From contig NZ_JBHRTA010000003.1 in the NCBI RefSeq assembly GCF_042646065.1, positions 1 to 64,000 on the forward strand: a DNA stretch of 64,000 nucleotides. The letters run 5' to 3'. The notes under the pieces are model-generated. The model worked only from the letters and a program-made list of their open reading frames with translations. It did no database searches and was not told the origin of the DNA. The stretch's first letter is position 1. The number at the start of each line of letters is the position of its first letter. Position numbers and translations under genes: made by a program. Below, piece by piece: positions 7,400-16,393 of the stretch. This DNA is from Parapedobacter deserti (lineage in GTDB: Bacteria > Bacteroidota > Bacteroidia > Sphingobacteriales > Sphingobacteriaceae).

Positions 7400-7419
7400 A
7401 GGAAGCAAAGACATAGCAT

Positions 7420-8106
7420 ATGAACACAAGAACAAAGACTACTGCTATCACCCTATGCCTTACGATGTTGTTTACCGCAGTTACTACTATCCAAACTTTC
7501 GCCCAGCGGATTTCTCCCCAAGCATATATTGAACGGTATAAAGATGCTGCAATCCAGTATATGGAGGATTATGGGTGCCCGGCGAGCATCATACTGGCTA
7601 TCGCCATGCATGAAAGTGCACACGGGAACAGCCGTGTGGCAAGATACCTCAACAACCATTTCGGCATCAAGGGCCCCAATAACAGCACAGCGATTCAGTC
7701 GGCATACAAGGGGTATGAATCTGTAGAAGAGTCGTACCAAGACTTCATAAACTTTCTGATGCGGCGTAAAAGTACTGAGCGGCTGTTTGAGCAACATCAG
7801 CCGCATGAGTATAAGGCGTGGGTACGGGGGATTGCCCGATCGGGTTACGCGCACAGCACGACCTGGTCTTCCAAGGTCATTGGCATGATTCAACGGTATA
7901 ATTTGCACGAGCTGGACAAACGGCCCGAAGGCGATGCCACAGTAGCCGCCGCCGACGAATCGGATGGGGCGGCAGGGTATACGGTAAAACCCGGCGATAC
8001 GCTATATGACCTTGCACGGAAACATGGTACGACAGTGAAGGAGATACAGCGCAATAATGGGCTTTCCGATTCGCGACTGCATATTGGACAGCAACTGATC
8101 CTGTGA
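7420..8106 (+). CDS. Secreted N-acetylglucosaminidase with C-terminal LysM
   Basis: 228 residues with a signal peptide (about 1-29, ending TFAQ). The glucosaminidase domain (PF01832, FlgJ/endo-beta-N-acetylglucosaminidase type) occupies about 32-165; its probable catalytic Glu is in AIAMHESAHG, followed by the conserved NNHFGIKG. A LysM peptidoglycan-binding module ends the protein (YTVKPGDTLYDLARKHGTTV). It should cleave peptidoglycan glycan strands in the periplasm. The next gene, one base further on, encodes a paralogue with a lipoprotein signal, so the pair is a tandem duplication with different localisation. Confidence 0.92.
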   Translation: MNTRTKTTAITLCLTMLFTAVTTIQTFAQRISPQAYIERYKDAAIQYMEDYGCPASIILAIAMHESAHGNSRVARYLNNHFGIKGPNNSTAIQSAYKGYESVEESYQDFINFLMRRKSTERLFEQHQPHEYKAWVRGIARSGYAHSTTWSSKVIGMIQRYNLHELDKRPEGDATVAAADESDGAAGYTVKPGDTLYDLARKHGTTVKEIQRNNGLSDSRLHIGQQLIL

Positions 8107-8107
8107 A

Positions 8108-8965
8108 ATGAAAAGGACGTTATACGCATTGGCGACCGTCGTGCTATTCGCTTCCTGCTTATCCAAGCACGAGGTGCTCCAGAATCCGCGCGTAAGCAAG
8201 CGCCCGGTGCCTACGCGTACACCCCCGCCGACGCGGATACCGACAGAGCGACCGGCCAAGTCGACTACCGGTTATACCAGCACTTCGGGATACGAGTATA
8301 TCGAGCGGTATCGGAACATTGCCATCGAAGAGATGGACCGGTATGGCATCCCGGCCAGCATCAAGCTGGCCCAGGCGCTGCTTGAATCCGGAAACGGCAA
8401 CAGCAAGCTGGCCCGCGAAGCCAATAATCATTTCGGCATCAAATGTACCCCGGAGTGGGTAGGCGGGAAAGCCTATCACGACGATGATCACCGCAATGAC
8501 TGCTTCCGCGTGTACAAGCGTGCTGAGGATTCGTTTAAGGACCATTCGCAATTTCTTCTCCGCAAACGCTATGCGGCGCTCTTCGAACTGGACAAAGATG
8601 ATTATAAAGGATGGGCAAAAGGACTGAAGGCGGCGGGTTATGCGACCAACCCGCGCTATGCCGATCTGTTGATAGACCTTATTGAACGCTACCAACTGCA
8701 TCAATACGATCGCCCGGAAAGCCGGAGCGAAAAACTAAGGCGCGAGGAAGTTGTACAGACCGAGATCGTAGAAAACAAGCCGGAGGAACTTCAGGTTGCG
8801 CAGGCAAAGGCACCGGTGCGCATCGACATCCATGAAGTGAAACAGGGCGATACGCTGGCGGCCATTGCCCGCAAGTACGGGATGTCCGCTGCCGAACTAA
8901 TGGACTTGAATGGCCTGAAGACCGAATCGCTGTTTGTCGGACAGCTTATTCTTGTGTCACAATAA
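8108..8965 (+). CDS. Lipoprotein N-acetylglucosaminidase with C-terminal LysM
   Basis: 285 residues. A lipobox LFASC gives Cys17 as the lipidation site. A low-complexity Pro/Arg/Thr linker is followed by a glucosaminidase domain with LAQALLESGNG (probable catalytic Glu) and NNHFGIKC, then a Glu-rich linker and a LysM module (VKQGDTLAAIARKYGM). It resembles the gene just upstream in domain order but is membrane anchored and has longer linkers. Likely a peptidoglycan hydrolase in growth or division. Start one base after the previous stop; co-transcription is nearly certain. Confidence 0.92.
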   Translation: MKRTLYALATVVLFASCLSKHEVLQNPRVSKRPVPTRTPPPTRIPTERPAKSTTGYTSTSGYEYIERYRNIAIEEMDRYGIPASIKLAQALLESGNGNSKLAREANNHFGIKCTPEWVGGKAYHDDDHRNDCFRVYKRAEDSFKDHSQFLLRKRYAALFELDKDDYKGWAKGLKAAGYATNPRYADLLIDLIERYQLHQYDRPESRSEKLRREEVVQTEIVENKPEELQVAQAKAPVRIDIHEVKQGDTLAAIARKYGMSAAELMDLNGLKTESLFVGQLILVSQ

Positions 8966-9020
8966 CCTATGCCCAAAGGTGAAATGATGTTAAAATTTTC
9001 GTCAACTGCAAACTTAACCG

Positions 9021-9028
9021 TAGTTTTA
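9021..9028 (+). promoter_or_regulatory. Possible -7 box TAGTTTTA before a GTG start
   Basis: Matches TAnnTTTG except for the last base. The GTG start at 9034 follows 5 bp later, again suggesting a leaderless message. No TTG is seen at the right distance, so this is weaker than the box at 6750. Confidence 0.4.
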
Positions 9029-9033
9029 CGACA

Positions 9034-9783
9034 GTGAAATTAAGGGGTTACTTTGTTGTTGGGCTACTTTTCTGTATCCTGCCTTGGGGTTTGTCCCAGG
9101 CTCAGACGGCTATTGAGGGTATTGTATTTGACAAACACACCAAACAACGAGTATCGCAGGTATACATCTACAACACCGCAAACGATGATGGCGGTTACAA
9201 CAACACCCGGGGGGAGTTTTCCATAAAGGCTACGCCCGGAGACATCCTGATTGCTGCGGCCAAGGGATACTATCCGGACACCCTGGTCGTGTCGGACAAA
9301 AAGGTCGTGTTGTTTAACATGGAGCGGTCTACGATATGGCTCGACGAAGTGTCTGTGGTGGCAAGGCGCAGCCCAGAAGAACGATTGGAAGAAAACAGAA
9401 GGGAGTACAGCACCGCTTACAGCAAAGGGGACGCCGGATCCATTTTTTCGGTGGGGCCTACCGGAGCGGGGCTCAGCATCGATGCGTTGTATAAGCTGAT
9501 CAGCCGGGAGGGGAGAAATTCCCGCAGGCTGCAAGAAATCATTGAACATGACTACCGCGAGTCGGTGATTGACTACCGCTTCACACCGGAACTGGTGAGC
9601 AGCGCTACCGGGCTTACAGGAGCGACACTGGCGGACTTCATGCGGCAATATCGCCCTTCTTATTATTTTGTGATGAGTGCAAACGATTATAACCTAACTT
9701 TTTACATCCGCTCGTCGCTGGCCCAGTATAGGCAGAACCCGGCTGCGCGGCGGTTGCCGCCACTGCCTGTTGCAGATAAATAA
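9034..9783 (+). CDS. Secreted protein with carboxypeptidase-regulatory-like domain
   Basis: 249 residues, GTG start. The signal peptide is about 1-24 (ending SQAQ). Residues about 26-105 are a CarboxypepD_reg-like beta-sandwich (IEGIVFDKHTKQRVSQVYIY, NTRGEFSIKA), ending with the typical LDEVSVVAR stretch found before TonB plugs. There is no plug or barrel; an uncharacterised C-terminal region of about 140 residues follows. Bacteroidota have many such envelope proteins without known function. The GTG gives a well-formed signal peptide and no ATG does. Confidence 0.85.
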   Translation: MKLRGYFVVGLLFCILPWGLSQAQTAIEGIVFDKHTKQRVSQVYIYNTANDDGGYNNTRGEFSIKATPGDILIAAAKGYYPDTLVVSDKKVVLFNMERSTIWLDEVSVVARRSPEERLEENRREYSTAYSKGDAGSIFSVGPTGAGLSIDALYKLISREGRNSRRLQEIIEHDYRESVIDYRFTPELVSSATGLTGATLADFMRQYRPSYYFVMSANDYNLTFYIRSSLAQYRQNPAARRLPPLPVADK

Positions 9784-9827
9784 TAAGGCGGAAAAACAGC
9801 ACGATATTTGTTAATTTAGCCGCAGAT

Positions 9828-10814
9828 ATGAAACAGTTGTACTTTTTACTGACTTTTTTACTGCTCGGGGCGTCGATGGCCAACGCCCAAATCTATGATT
9901 TAGACGAGCTGCGGCGGAAACCCGATACCAACAGCCTGAAGGTAGAGATGCCGACGCCTGACATCCGGCCGGTCTCCTTGCCGGTTTCTGCACTGGATCT
10001 GAAGGTGATTTATTGGCGGCATTGGTCGTCGTTCGGTATCAACGCCAATCAGGCCTCATTCAGTGAGAACTGGCAGTCCGGTGGTGTCAACTCGATCTCG
10101 GTGGGGGCGCTGATCGATCACAAATCAGAATACAAGCGCAACAACACGACCTTTACCACGCAGTTGAACCTCCAGTATGGTAAACAAAAAAATAAAGACC
10201 AGCTGCCCCGGAAAAATAGTGACCGGATTTTTTGGGATAATGTGTTGTCCGTTAAAGTGTCCAAGAACTGGTCCGTGTACACCTCGATAAGGTTTGAGAG
10301 CCAGTTTGATGCGGGCTATAGTTATAGCAGGACGGACGACGGAAGGGAACGGATCGACACCATCATCTCCAATTTTATGGCACCGGGTCGTCTTATTGAA
10401 AACTTGGGGATTGAATACAAGCCGGACAATACGTTTTCGCTGCGGTTCGGTACCGGGGCTGCCATGCAGACGTTTGTTTTGGATGATCGCTTGGTGACAC
10501 GGGCAGGCGAGCGCCCACGGTTTGGCGTCGAAAACGAGCGGCGATTCCATAACGACCTCGCATTTGACCTCACGGCAGTGCTCGATAGAAACCTAAGCAA
10601 CACGTTGCATATATTTAGTCGGTATAACCTGTTTGCCGGATACAAGGACCTTTCGGACCCCAGGCATGACCTTGAAGCAAGGCTGACCGCACGTGTGACG
10701 CGTGTGGTAAACGTGACGTTAAACGGACGGCTGATTTATAACAGCGTTGACGATCCGAGTGTTCAAACCAGTCAAATGCTGGCACTGGGGCTATTGTTTA
10801 AAATGCCCCGTTAA
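9828..10814 (+). CDS. DUF3078 family outer-membrane-like protein
   Basis: 328 residues with a signal peptide (about 1-20, ending ANAQ). The body is beta-rich with alternating aromatic strands (WSSFGINANQASFSENWQSG, GVNSISVGALIDHKSEYK) and ends with a hydrophobic strand LALGLLFKM, as expected of an outer-membrane barrel. This matches the DUF3078 family of Bacteroidota. Function unknown. The amidase gene starts 2 bp after the stop, so the two are co-transcribed. Confidence 0.85.
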   Translation: MKQLYFLLTFLLLGASMANAQIYDLDELRRKPDTNSLKVEMPTPDIRPVSLPVSALDLKVIYWRHWSSFGINANQASFSENWQSGGVNSISVGALIDHKSEYKRNNTTFTTQLNLQYGKQKNKDQLPRKNSDRIFWDNVLSVKVSKNWSVYTSIRFESQFDAGYSYSRTDDGRERIDTIISNFMAPGRLIENLGIEYKPDNTFSLRFGTGAAMQTFVLDDRLVTRAGERPRFGVENERRFHNDLAFDLTAVLDRNLSNTLHIFSRYNLFAGYKDLSDPRHDLEARLTARVTRVVNVTLNGRLIYNSVDDPSVQTSQMLALGLLFKMPR

Positions 10815-10816
10815 TC

Positions 10817-11701
10817 ATGAAAAGCCAACGGGTCCTTGCTAGGCGTGTGGCTATCTTGATTGCACTAGCCGCAGTTTTCGTTTCCGCGTGCACCACAAAC
10901 CGGTACGCACAAACCAACAAACAGTACAAGCGGCAAATAAAAGCGCTCACCGAGGAGGTGCGGCGGCCCCTTCCTTACGCCACCCCCGGACTCATTGCGA
11001 CCTATGATACCTCGGGCGCTGTGGTGATAACGGAGGCTATACAACCAAGGCGAAGAGCGCATTGGGCCGGCGCCATTCATTTCAACCTGCGAAAGCCGAA
11101 TTACGTAATCATCCATCATACCGCGCAGGACAGCCTGGAGCAGACGCTGCGCACATTCACCGTGCCGCATTCGCAGGTAAGTGCACACTACGTGATTGGC
11201 CGCAACGGCGAAGTATATCAGATGCTCAACGACTATGTGCGGGGGTGGCACGCCGGTGCCGGCAAATGGGGCAGCGTGACCGACCTAAACTCCGTATCGT
11301 TAGGTATTGAGCTGGATAACAACGGCAACGAACCTTTTTCCGAACCGCAGATTTATAGCCTGCTGAATCTGTTGGATACCCTGAAAAGGAAATACAATAT
11401 CCCAGCGGCTAATTTCATTGCGCATTCGGACATTGCCCCCGCGCGGAAAGTGGATCCGAGTGCCTTTTTTCCATGGAATCGGTTGGCCGAGCGTGGCTTC
11501 GGACTTTGGCCGGACCAAAGCCTGGTGGCACCGCCTGAAAACTTCAATCCGGTGGATGCGCTACGGATTATCGGATACGACACCAGCAACCTTGAAGCGG
11601 CCATCAGGGCGTTTAAGCTGCATTATATACAGCACGATGTCAGCCCGAAGCTCACAGAGGACGATCTATGCGTCTTATATAATCTGTATCTTAAGTATTA
11701 G
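10817..11701 (+). CDS. Lipoprotein N-acetylmuramoyl-L-alanine amidase
   Basis: 294 residues. Signal peptide with lipobox FVSAC (Cys25). The amidase_2 (PGRP-like) domain lies at about 85-215: zinc ligands are the first His of IIHHTA, and the His and Asp of IAHSDIAPARKVDPS; the tyrosine in SAHYVIGRNGE follows the family pattern. A C-terminal region of about 70 residues resembles a small peptidoglycan-binding module. It removes the stem peptide from MurNAc during wall turnover, probably at the outer membrane. It follows the DUF3078 gene by 2 bp. Confidence 0.93.
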   Translation: MKSQRVLARRVAILIALAAVFVSACTTNRYAQTNKQYKRQIKALTEEVRRPLPYATPGLIATYDTSGAVVITEAIQPRRRAHWAGAIHFNLRKPNYVIIHHTAQDSLEQTLRTFTVPHSQVSAHYVIGRNGEVYQMLNDYVRGWHAGAGKWGSVTDLNSVSLGIELDNNGNEPFSEPQIYSLLNLLDTLKRKYNIPAANFIAHSDIAPARKVDPSAFFPWNRLAERGFGLWPDQSLVAPPENFNPVDALRIIGYDTSNLEAAIRAFKLHYIQHDVSPKLTEDDLCVLYNLYLKY

Positions 11702-11826
11702 TTTCAGCAGCCCCTTCCCATACCGGCCGACTTTGCCCGTGCGGGCTTGGATACCCCCCATTATTTCCTTTATATTAAATTTCAATAAATTGTTGCAACG
11801 CTTATTAAATATCTCACTATTGCTGA

Positions 11827-11834
11827 TACATTTG
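11827..11834 (+). promoter_or_regulatory. -7 box TACATTTG, lipid kinase promoter
   Basis: Perfect match to TAnnTTTG in the 155-bp gap after the amidase gene. Transcription would start near 11841, just before the candidate starts at 11845 (GTG) and 11857 (ATG). No TTG is seen at the ideal -33 spacing. Confidence 0.5.
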
Positions 11835-11856
11835 CAGGGGCAACGTGGCCATTGAT

Positions 11857-12735
11857 ATGAACAGGAAAAAGCGGATACTATTCATTGTTAATCCAATATC
11901 CGGAGGGAAAAGGAAGAAGAATTTTGAAAAGCGGGCGCTCGAGGATCTTGACTTGGCGATCTATGATGCCCAATTTACGTTTACCGAATATCCTGGTCAT
12001 GCACGTCAATTGGGCGAACAGGCCGTGACGGACGGGGTCGATGTCGTGGTGGCTGTGGGCGGAGACGGTACCATCAATGAGATTGCCTCGGCGCTGAATG
12101 GCACCGATACGGTCCTGGGAATCGTTCCGGAGGGGTCCGGAAATGGCCTGGCACTGTATTTAGGCATTCCCTTAAACGAACGTGCTGCCGTGCGGCGGCT
12201 GAACCGGTTTGAAGACATGACCATCGATAGCGGGACAATAAATGGCCTGTCATTTTTTAATGTGGCGGGTATTGGTTTCGATGCTTCGGTAAGCGACCGC
12301 TTTGCAAACGACAACATCAGGGGCCCCATGGGATACCTCAAGGCCGTGCTGAGCGAGATCAGCACCTATAAGCCAAAACGGTATGTGCTGGATATCGACG
12401 GAAAGCTTTTCGAGCGCGAAGCGTTTTTGATCAGTGTCGCCAATTCGCCCCAATACGGCAATAACGCTTATGTGGCACCGCAGGCATCCGTGACAGATGG
12501 CATATTAGACGTGTGCATTGTTCACAGATTTCCATTGTATACGATCCCCATGATGATTTTCCACTTGTTCAATAAAACAGCTGATCAGTCCGAATATGTC
12601 GAAATCATACCCGGCAAGCAGATCCGTATTGAGCGGGAAGCGGCAGATGCCGTGCATGTGGATGGCGAACCGAAAGAGATGGATACGGTATTATCCATCG
12701 CCGTTAACCCGGGTACGCTGCGTATACTTTGCTGA
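11857..12735 (+). CDS. Diacylglycerol/lipid kinase family protein (YegS/DgkB-like)
   Basis: 292 residues. The DAGK catalytic domain is clear: IVNPISGGKRKK near the N-terminus, GGDGTINEIASALNGT (nucleotide-binding loop), and GIVPEGSGNGLALYLGI. The C-terminal half is the beta-sandwich with VDGEPKEM. It phosphorylates a lipid (diacylglycerol, sphingosine-like or similar) at the membrane; Bacteroidota sphingolipid metabolism is one possible role. GTG 11845 would add four residues; ATG 11857 is preferred. Confidence 0.92.
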   Translation: MNRKKRILFIVNPISGGKRKKNFEKRALEDLDLAIYDAQFTFTEYPGHARQLGEQAVTDGVDVVVAVGGDGTINEIASALNGTDTVLGIVPEGSGNGLALYLGIPLNERAAVRRLNRFEDMTIDSGTINGLSFFNVAGIGFDASVSDRFANDNIRGPMGYLKAVLSEISTYKPKRYVLDIDGKLFEREAFLISVANSPQYGNNAYVAPQASVTDGILDVCIVHRFPLYTIPMMIFHLFNKTADQSEYVEIIPGKQIRIEREAADAVHVDGEPKEMDTVLSIAVNPGTLRILC

Positions 12736-12786
12736 ATGGTTTTATGGTCAGCGCAATTTATTTGCAAAACAACCGTTTACTAAAAC

Positions 12787-13128
12787 ATGAAGAAGAAACA
12801 GCGCTATCAGGGTGTAGTCTATTCTACCGATGAAAACTTTGCGTATCAGGGCGCCGATGCGGATGGTGCGCAAACATTGCCGGTGCAGCAGCAAAATCTG
12901 CGGGTGATGCTGGACAGGAAAATGCGTGGCGGGAAAACGGTGACCTTGGTGAAGGGCTTTGTGGGCAGTGCTGAAGACCTGGAAGCCCTGGGCAAACGGC
13001 TGAAGCAGCGGTGCGGGGTAGGCGGGAGTACCAAGGATGGCGAAATCATCATCCAAGGCGATTTCAAGCAGCGCGTGGTGCAGTTGCTGGCAGATGAAGG
13101 ATACCGGGTCAAGCCTGCCGGCGGCTAA
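12787..13128 (+). CDS. Translation initiation factor eIF1/SUI1 family protein (YciH-like)
   Basis: 113 residues. The SUI1 core is in the second half: LRVMLDRKMRGGKTVTLVKG, then LKQRCGVGGSTKDGEI and IQGDF, which are the hallmark family motifs. Bacterial members bind the small ribosomal subunit and are thought to influence initiation fidelity. It stands alone, 51 bp after the lipid kinase. ATG 12787 gives the standard length. Confidence 0.93.
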   Translation: MKKKQRYQGVVYSTDENFAYQGADADGAQTLPVQQQNLRVMLDRKMRGGKTVTLVKGFVGSAEDLEALGKRLKQRCGVGGSTKDGEIIIQGDFKQRVVQLLADEGYRVKPAGG

Positions 13129-13295
13129 AACCTATTTATTTGAATGTTTAATTTGCAATTACAAAAAAAAATAGTTTTCATTGTAAAAAAATTGCTTTGG
13201 GATTACAGAAGCGATGTTTGTTTAGGGTGTGCTGATGCTGCTGCTGCGCACTCCTTGGTAGAAAGAAAGTTACTAAACAGTTATTGACAAACATT

Positions 13296-13323
13296 TTGGT
13301 TTTAGTATAAAACACTATATTTG
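13296..13323 (+). promoter_or_regulatory. Promoter TTG-N17-TATATTTG of the TonB/ExbBD cluster
   Basis: TATATTTG at 13316-13323 is a perfect -7 box, with TTG at 13296-13298 upstream (17 bp spacing, slightly short) and a further TTG at 13284. The leader to ATG 13416 would be about 86 nt, long for this window and A-rich. The gap 13129-13415 holds nothing else I can identify. Confidence 0.65.
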
Positions 13324-13415
13324 CTTTGGCCAATGCCTGGTTAATGACTGACTTAAATTGCACAAATTACTTAAAAATCATAGTTTAACAACATTAAAAT
13401 CTAAAAATTAAAAAA

Positions 13416-14246
13416 ATGGCAAACGCACCAAAAACAAGTAAAACAAATCAAGAAAAAAGCAATTCGACGTCGAATGTTTTCGCGAGTCTGGCAATTATTT
13501 TCTGCTTTATAGTCGGGGCATGTGTTTATCAATTCATTTTAGGTGACCCGTCCAACTTTATTGACAACAACCGGGAGAATCAGCCGAAGCCGGGTAATTA
13601 TTTCGGCATGATGTACCATGGTGGTCCGGTGATTCCGATTCTATTGGCATTGTTCCTGATGGTATTTATGTTTGCCATTGAGCGCTTTATCGTAATCGGC
13701 AGAGCTTCTGGTAAAGGCAACGTAGGCAATTTTGTACGCAAAGTACAATCACTGATCGGCGGTGGCAACATCGACTCGGCCATCACTGAGTGCGACAAGC
13801 AGCAAGGTTCTGTGGCAAACGTCATCAAGTCAGGATTGTTGAAATATAAAGACGTATCAGCCAATCCCAACCTGGACAGCGAGCAAGCGACGGTAGCCAT
13901 ACAGAAGGAGATCGAAGAAGCAACTGCATTAGAGATGCCGATGCTGGAGAAAAACCTGACCATTATGGCAACGCTGGTTTCCATTGGTACACTGACAGGA
14001 CTGTTGGGTACAGTTACCGGGATGATCCGGGCGTTCGCGGCGTTGGCTACCGGTGGTGCCCCTGACTCTGCACAGCTGGCGAATGGTATCTCTGAGGCGT
14101 TGATGTGTACAGCAACAGGTATTGCTACCTCGACATTTGCAATTGTATTCTACAACATCTTCACCTCAAAGATCGATACACTGACCTATTCCATCGACGA
14201 AGCGGGCTTCTCGATTGTACAGACGTACGCGGCTAATCACAAATAG
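13416..14246 (+). CDS. exbB: ExbB/TolQ/MotA family proton channel protein
   Basis: 276 residues with the three-helix ExbB topology: a first helix near 22-43, a second after GGPVIPILLALFLMVFMFAI (about 68-90), and a third in the conserved GTLTGLLGTVTGMIRAFAAL. The long N-terminal Ser/Asn-rich stretch precedes the first helix. With the two ExbD genes and TonB downstream it forms the inner-membrane motor that powers outer-membrane receptors such as SusC-type transporters. First gene of a collinear cluster to 19358. Confidence 0.92.
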   Translation: MANAPKTSKTNQEKSNSTSNVFASLAIIFCFIVGACVYQFILGDPSNFIDNNRENQPKPGNYFGMMYHGGPVIPILLALFLMVFMFAIERFIVIGRASGKGNVGNFVRKVQSLIGGGNIDSAITECDKQQGSVANVIKSGLLKYKDVSANPNLDSEQATVAIQKEIEEATALEMPMLEKNLTIMATLVSIGTLTGLLGTVTGMIRAFAALATGGAPDSAQLANGISEALMCTATGIATSTFAIVFYNIFTSKIDTLTYSIDEAGFSIVQTYAANHK

Positions 14247-14322
14247 GAAAAATTTCATGCGGTTTTATGGAAAACCGGGTGAATGTGCATCTTATCAATA
14301 ACGAGTAGAAAAAAGTACGATT

Positions 14323-14949
14323 ATGCCAAGGGTAAAAGTTAAAAGAGCCAGTACAGCGATAGACATGACAGCGATGTGCGACGTGTCGTTCCTGTTGCTC
14401 ACATTTTTTATATTGACAGCTACGGCTCGTCAGCCGGAGCCCATGCAGGTAGATACCCCGGCATCTGTCACCCAGGTGAAGATACCGGACGAAAACTTGG
14501 CGTTGATTACCGTGGGTGGCGGAGGAAAGCTATTCTTTGGTGTGATGGGTAGGGATGTCCGCGCGCGGACGCTGGAGCTGATGTCTGAAAAGTATTCGGT
14601 GCCGTTTACGCCGGAAGAGAAGGCAGAGTTTGCGGTAATGGAATCTTTTGGTGTGCCAATGGGAAACCTGAAGGAAATCATCAACATGGAGACCAGTGAC
14701 CGCGTGCGTGAAGGGTTACAGCCCGGTATTCCGGCAGATACGACCAAAGAGCTTTCCAACCAGTTGCACCATTGGATCTATTCTGCACGTGTGGCAACGA
14801 AGGAATTAAAGAATGAAGACCTCCGGCTATCCATAAGGGGTGATGCTAACGAGAAATACCCTGCTGTCAAGAAAGTAATAGACATTCTTCAAGGCCAAGG
14901 CGTAAACAAGTTCAGCTTGATCACCAGCCTGCGGGCAGAGGATTTTTAG
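14323..14949 (+). CDS. exbD: ExbD/TolR family biopolymer transport protein (first copy)
   Basis: 208 residues. One N-terminal membrane helix with the conserved acidic residue (AIDMTAMCDVSFLLLTFFIL), where Asp in MCDVSF is the expected proton carrier, then a periplasmic domain. It is longer than classical ExbD (about 140) owing to an insert around residues 65-145. Paired with a second ExbD gene next door, as usual in Bacteroidota; the two proteins differ too much to be a recent duplication. Confidence 0.92.
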   Translation: MPRVKVKRASTAIDMTAMCDVSFLLLTFFILTATARQPEPMQVDTPASVTQVKIPDENLALITVGGGGKLFFGVMGRDVRARTLELMSEKYSVPFTPEEKAEFAVMESFGVPMGNLKEIINMETSDRVREGLQPGIPADTTKELSNQLHHWIYSARVATKELKNEDLRLSIRGDANEKYPAVKKVIDILQGQGVNKFSLITSLRAEDF

Positions 14950-14983
14950 TGAGGCAGTTTTAAAACGTTTAAGATTTTAAGCA

Positions 14984-15532
14984 ATGGCAGAATTAAATCA
15001 AGATGGTGGCGGCGGTAGTAAAGGCGGGAAGGTAAGAGCCAAGAAACAGGGCGGTCGGGTAGACCTCACCGCCATGGTTGACTTGGCATTCCTCCTCATC
15101 ACGTTCTTTATGCTGACCACGTCACTGAATAAGCCCAACGCCATGGATGTGGCCATGCCAGACAAAAATGAGGACAATCCGGAAGACCGCCTGGAGATCG
15201 CGGATACGCGTACGTTGACATTATTGCTGGGGTCCAACAACAGGATCGAATGGTATATGGGAGAATTTGGCAACCCGATTGAAGGTCCGGAGATCGTAGA
15301 CTACGGTAAGGACGGTATCCGTCCGGTATTGCTGCGGAAGCTGGAGCAAGTGCCCCAACAGACAGGACAGGGTTTGATTGTGGTGATACGCCCCAGTGAA
15401 AAGTCAACTCACCGGAATCTGGTGGACATCCTCGATGAGATGAACATTGTCGGCGCCAAACAATACATGATCGGTACGATCAGTGAGCCGGAAATTGAGG
15501 TGTTGGAGCGGGACGGCCTGTACAATGATTGA
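14984..15532 (+). CDS. exbD: ExbD/TolR family biopolymer transport protein (second copy)
   Basis: 182 residues. A glycine-rich basic N-terminus (GGGGSKGGKVRAKKQGG) leads into the single membrane helix with the conserved Asp (VDLTAMVDLAFLLITFFML). The periplasmic part contains the typical late helix (HRNLVDILDEMNIVGAKQYM). It starts 34 bp after the first ExbD. Probably forms a heteromeric motor with ExbB and the first ExbD. Confidence 0.92.
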   Translation: MAELNQDGGGGSKGGKVRAKKQGGRVDLTAMVDLAFLLITFFMLTTSLNKPNAMDVAMPDKNEDNPEDRLEIADTRTLTLLLGSNNRIEWYMGEFGNPIEGPEIVDYGKDGIRPVLLRKLEQVPQQTGQGLIVVIRPSEKSTHRNLVDILDEMNIVGAKQYMIGTISEPEIEVLERDGLYND

Positions 15533-15552
15533 TCACCACAAAACAGTAGATT

Positions 15553-16386
15553 ATGATTGGTTCTAAGTTAGATATTTTCAAAAAGGAATGGCTCGATGTG
15601 GTGTTCGAAGGGCGGAACAAGGAATATGGGGCATATGACCTCCGGAAACTTGCACCCAAAGCTACTACCATCGGACTGTTAATCGCATCGTCGGTGTTTG
15701 TACTGGGGCTGATGGCACCCACCATTGCAAGTTGGCTGGGGGTTGACACCGGTCCGACGGAGACGGTGCAGCAGGTTATTGAAACAGAGGTGGTGCTCTC
15801 TGAGCCTCCCCCGGTAAATGAGGAAGAGCCACCACCACCGCCACCGGTAGAACCACCGCCACCAAGGGTAGACCAGGTGCGGATGCCCGAGCCGAAGGTT
15901 GTGCCGGCAGAGGAAGTGCGCGATGAGGAGCCGCCTACCGTGGAGCAATTGAAACTGGCTGACCCCGGTTCGAAAACAATCGAAGGCGATCCGAATGCGG
16001 AAATACGCATCGATTTGCCGGTGGGCGAAGGTGAAATAGATGCCGAGGTAACGGAAACGTCGAGCGACCATGTCTTCCAGTCGGTGGAGATTCAACCTGA
16101 ACCGCCCGGCGGGCTGAGAGCATTCATGGAATGGGTGGCTAAAAACTATGACTACCCACAAGGTGCAATTGAAGCAGGAGTGAATGGGCAGGTGCAGGTG
16201 TCATTTATTGTGGAGCGAAATGGCGAATTGACTGACATCAAGGTGGTGAGGGACTTGAAATACGGGACAGGGGAGGCTGCGGTCAAACTGCTGCAGAAGG
16301 CACCGAAGTGGCAGCCAGGTATCCAGAACGGACGTCCGGTGCGGGTAGCGTATACCTTGCCGATCCGACTCAACTTACAACAATAG
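15553..16386 (+). CDS. tonB: TonB family energy transducer
   Basis: 277 residues. A short cytoplasmic start, one membrane helix at about 37-60, a proline-rich periplasmic spacer (EEPPPPPPVEPPPPRV, about 95-111), and a C-terminal TonB domain (about 185-277) with the YPQGAIEAGVNGQVQVSFIV core and a PIRLN ending. It transmits ExbBD energy to outer-membrane receptors by binding their TonB box. It starts 21 bp after the second exbD. Confidence 0.95.
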   Translation: MIGSKLDIFKKEWLDVVFEGRNKEYGAYDLRKLAPKATTIGLLIASSVFVLGLMAPTIASWLGVDTGPTETVQQVIETEVVLSEPPPVNEEEPPPPPPVEPPPPRVDQVRMPEPKVVPAEEVRDEEPPTVEQLKLADPGSKTIEGDPNAEIRIDLPVGEGEIDAEVTETSSDHVFQSVEIQPEPPGGLRAFMEWVAKNYDYPQGAIEAGVNGQVQVSFIVERNGELTDIKVVRDLKYGTGEAAVKLLQKAPKWQPGIQNGRPVRVAYTLPIRLNLQQ

Positions 16387-16393
16387 GAAGGAA

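Noticed and set aside
14323..15532. Two exbD genes as a possible frameshift or recent duplication
   Set aside because: Each has its own start, membrane helix and conserved Asp, and they differ greatly; a pair of ExbD genes is usual in this cluster.
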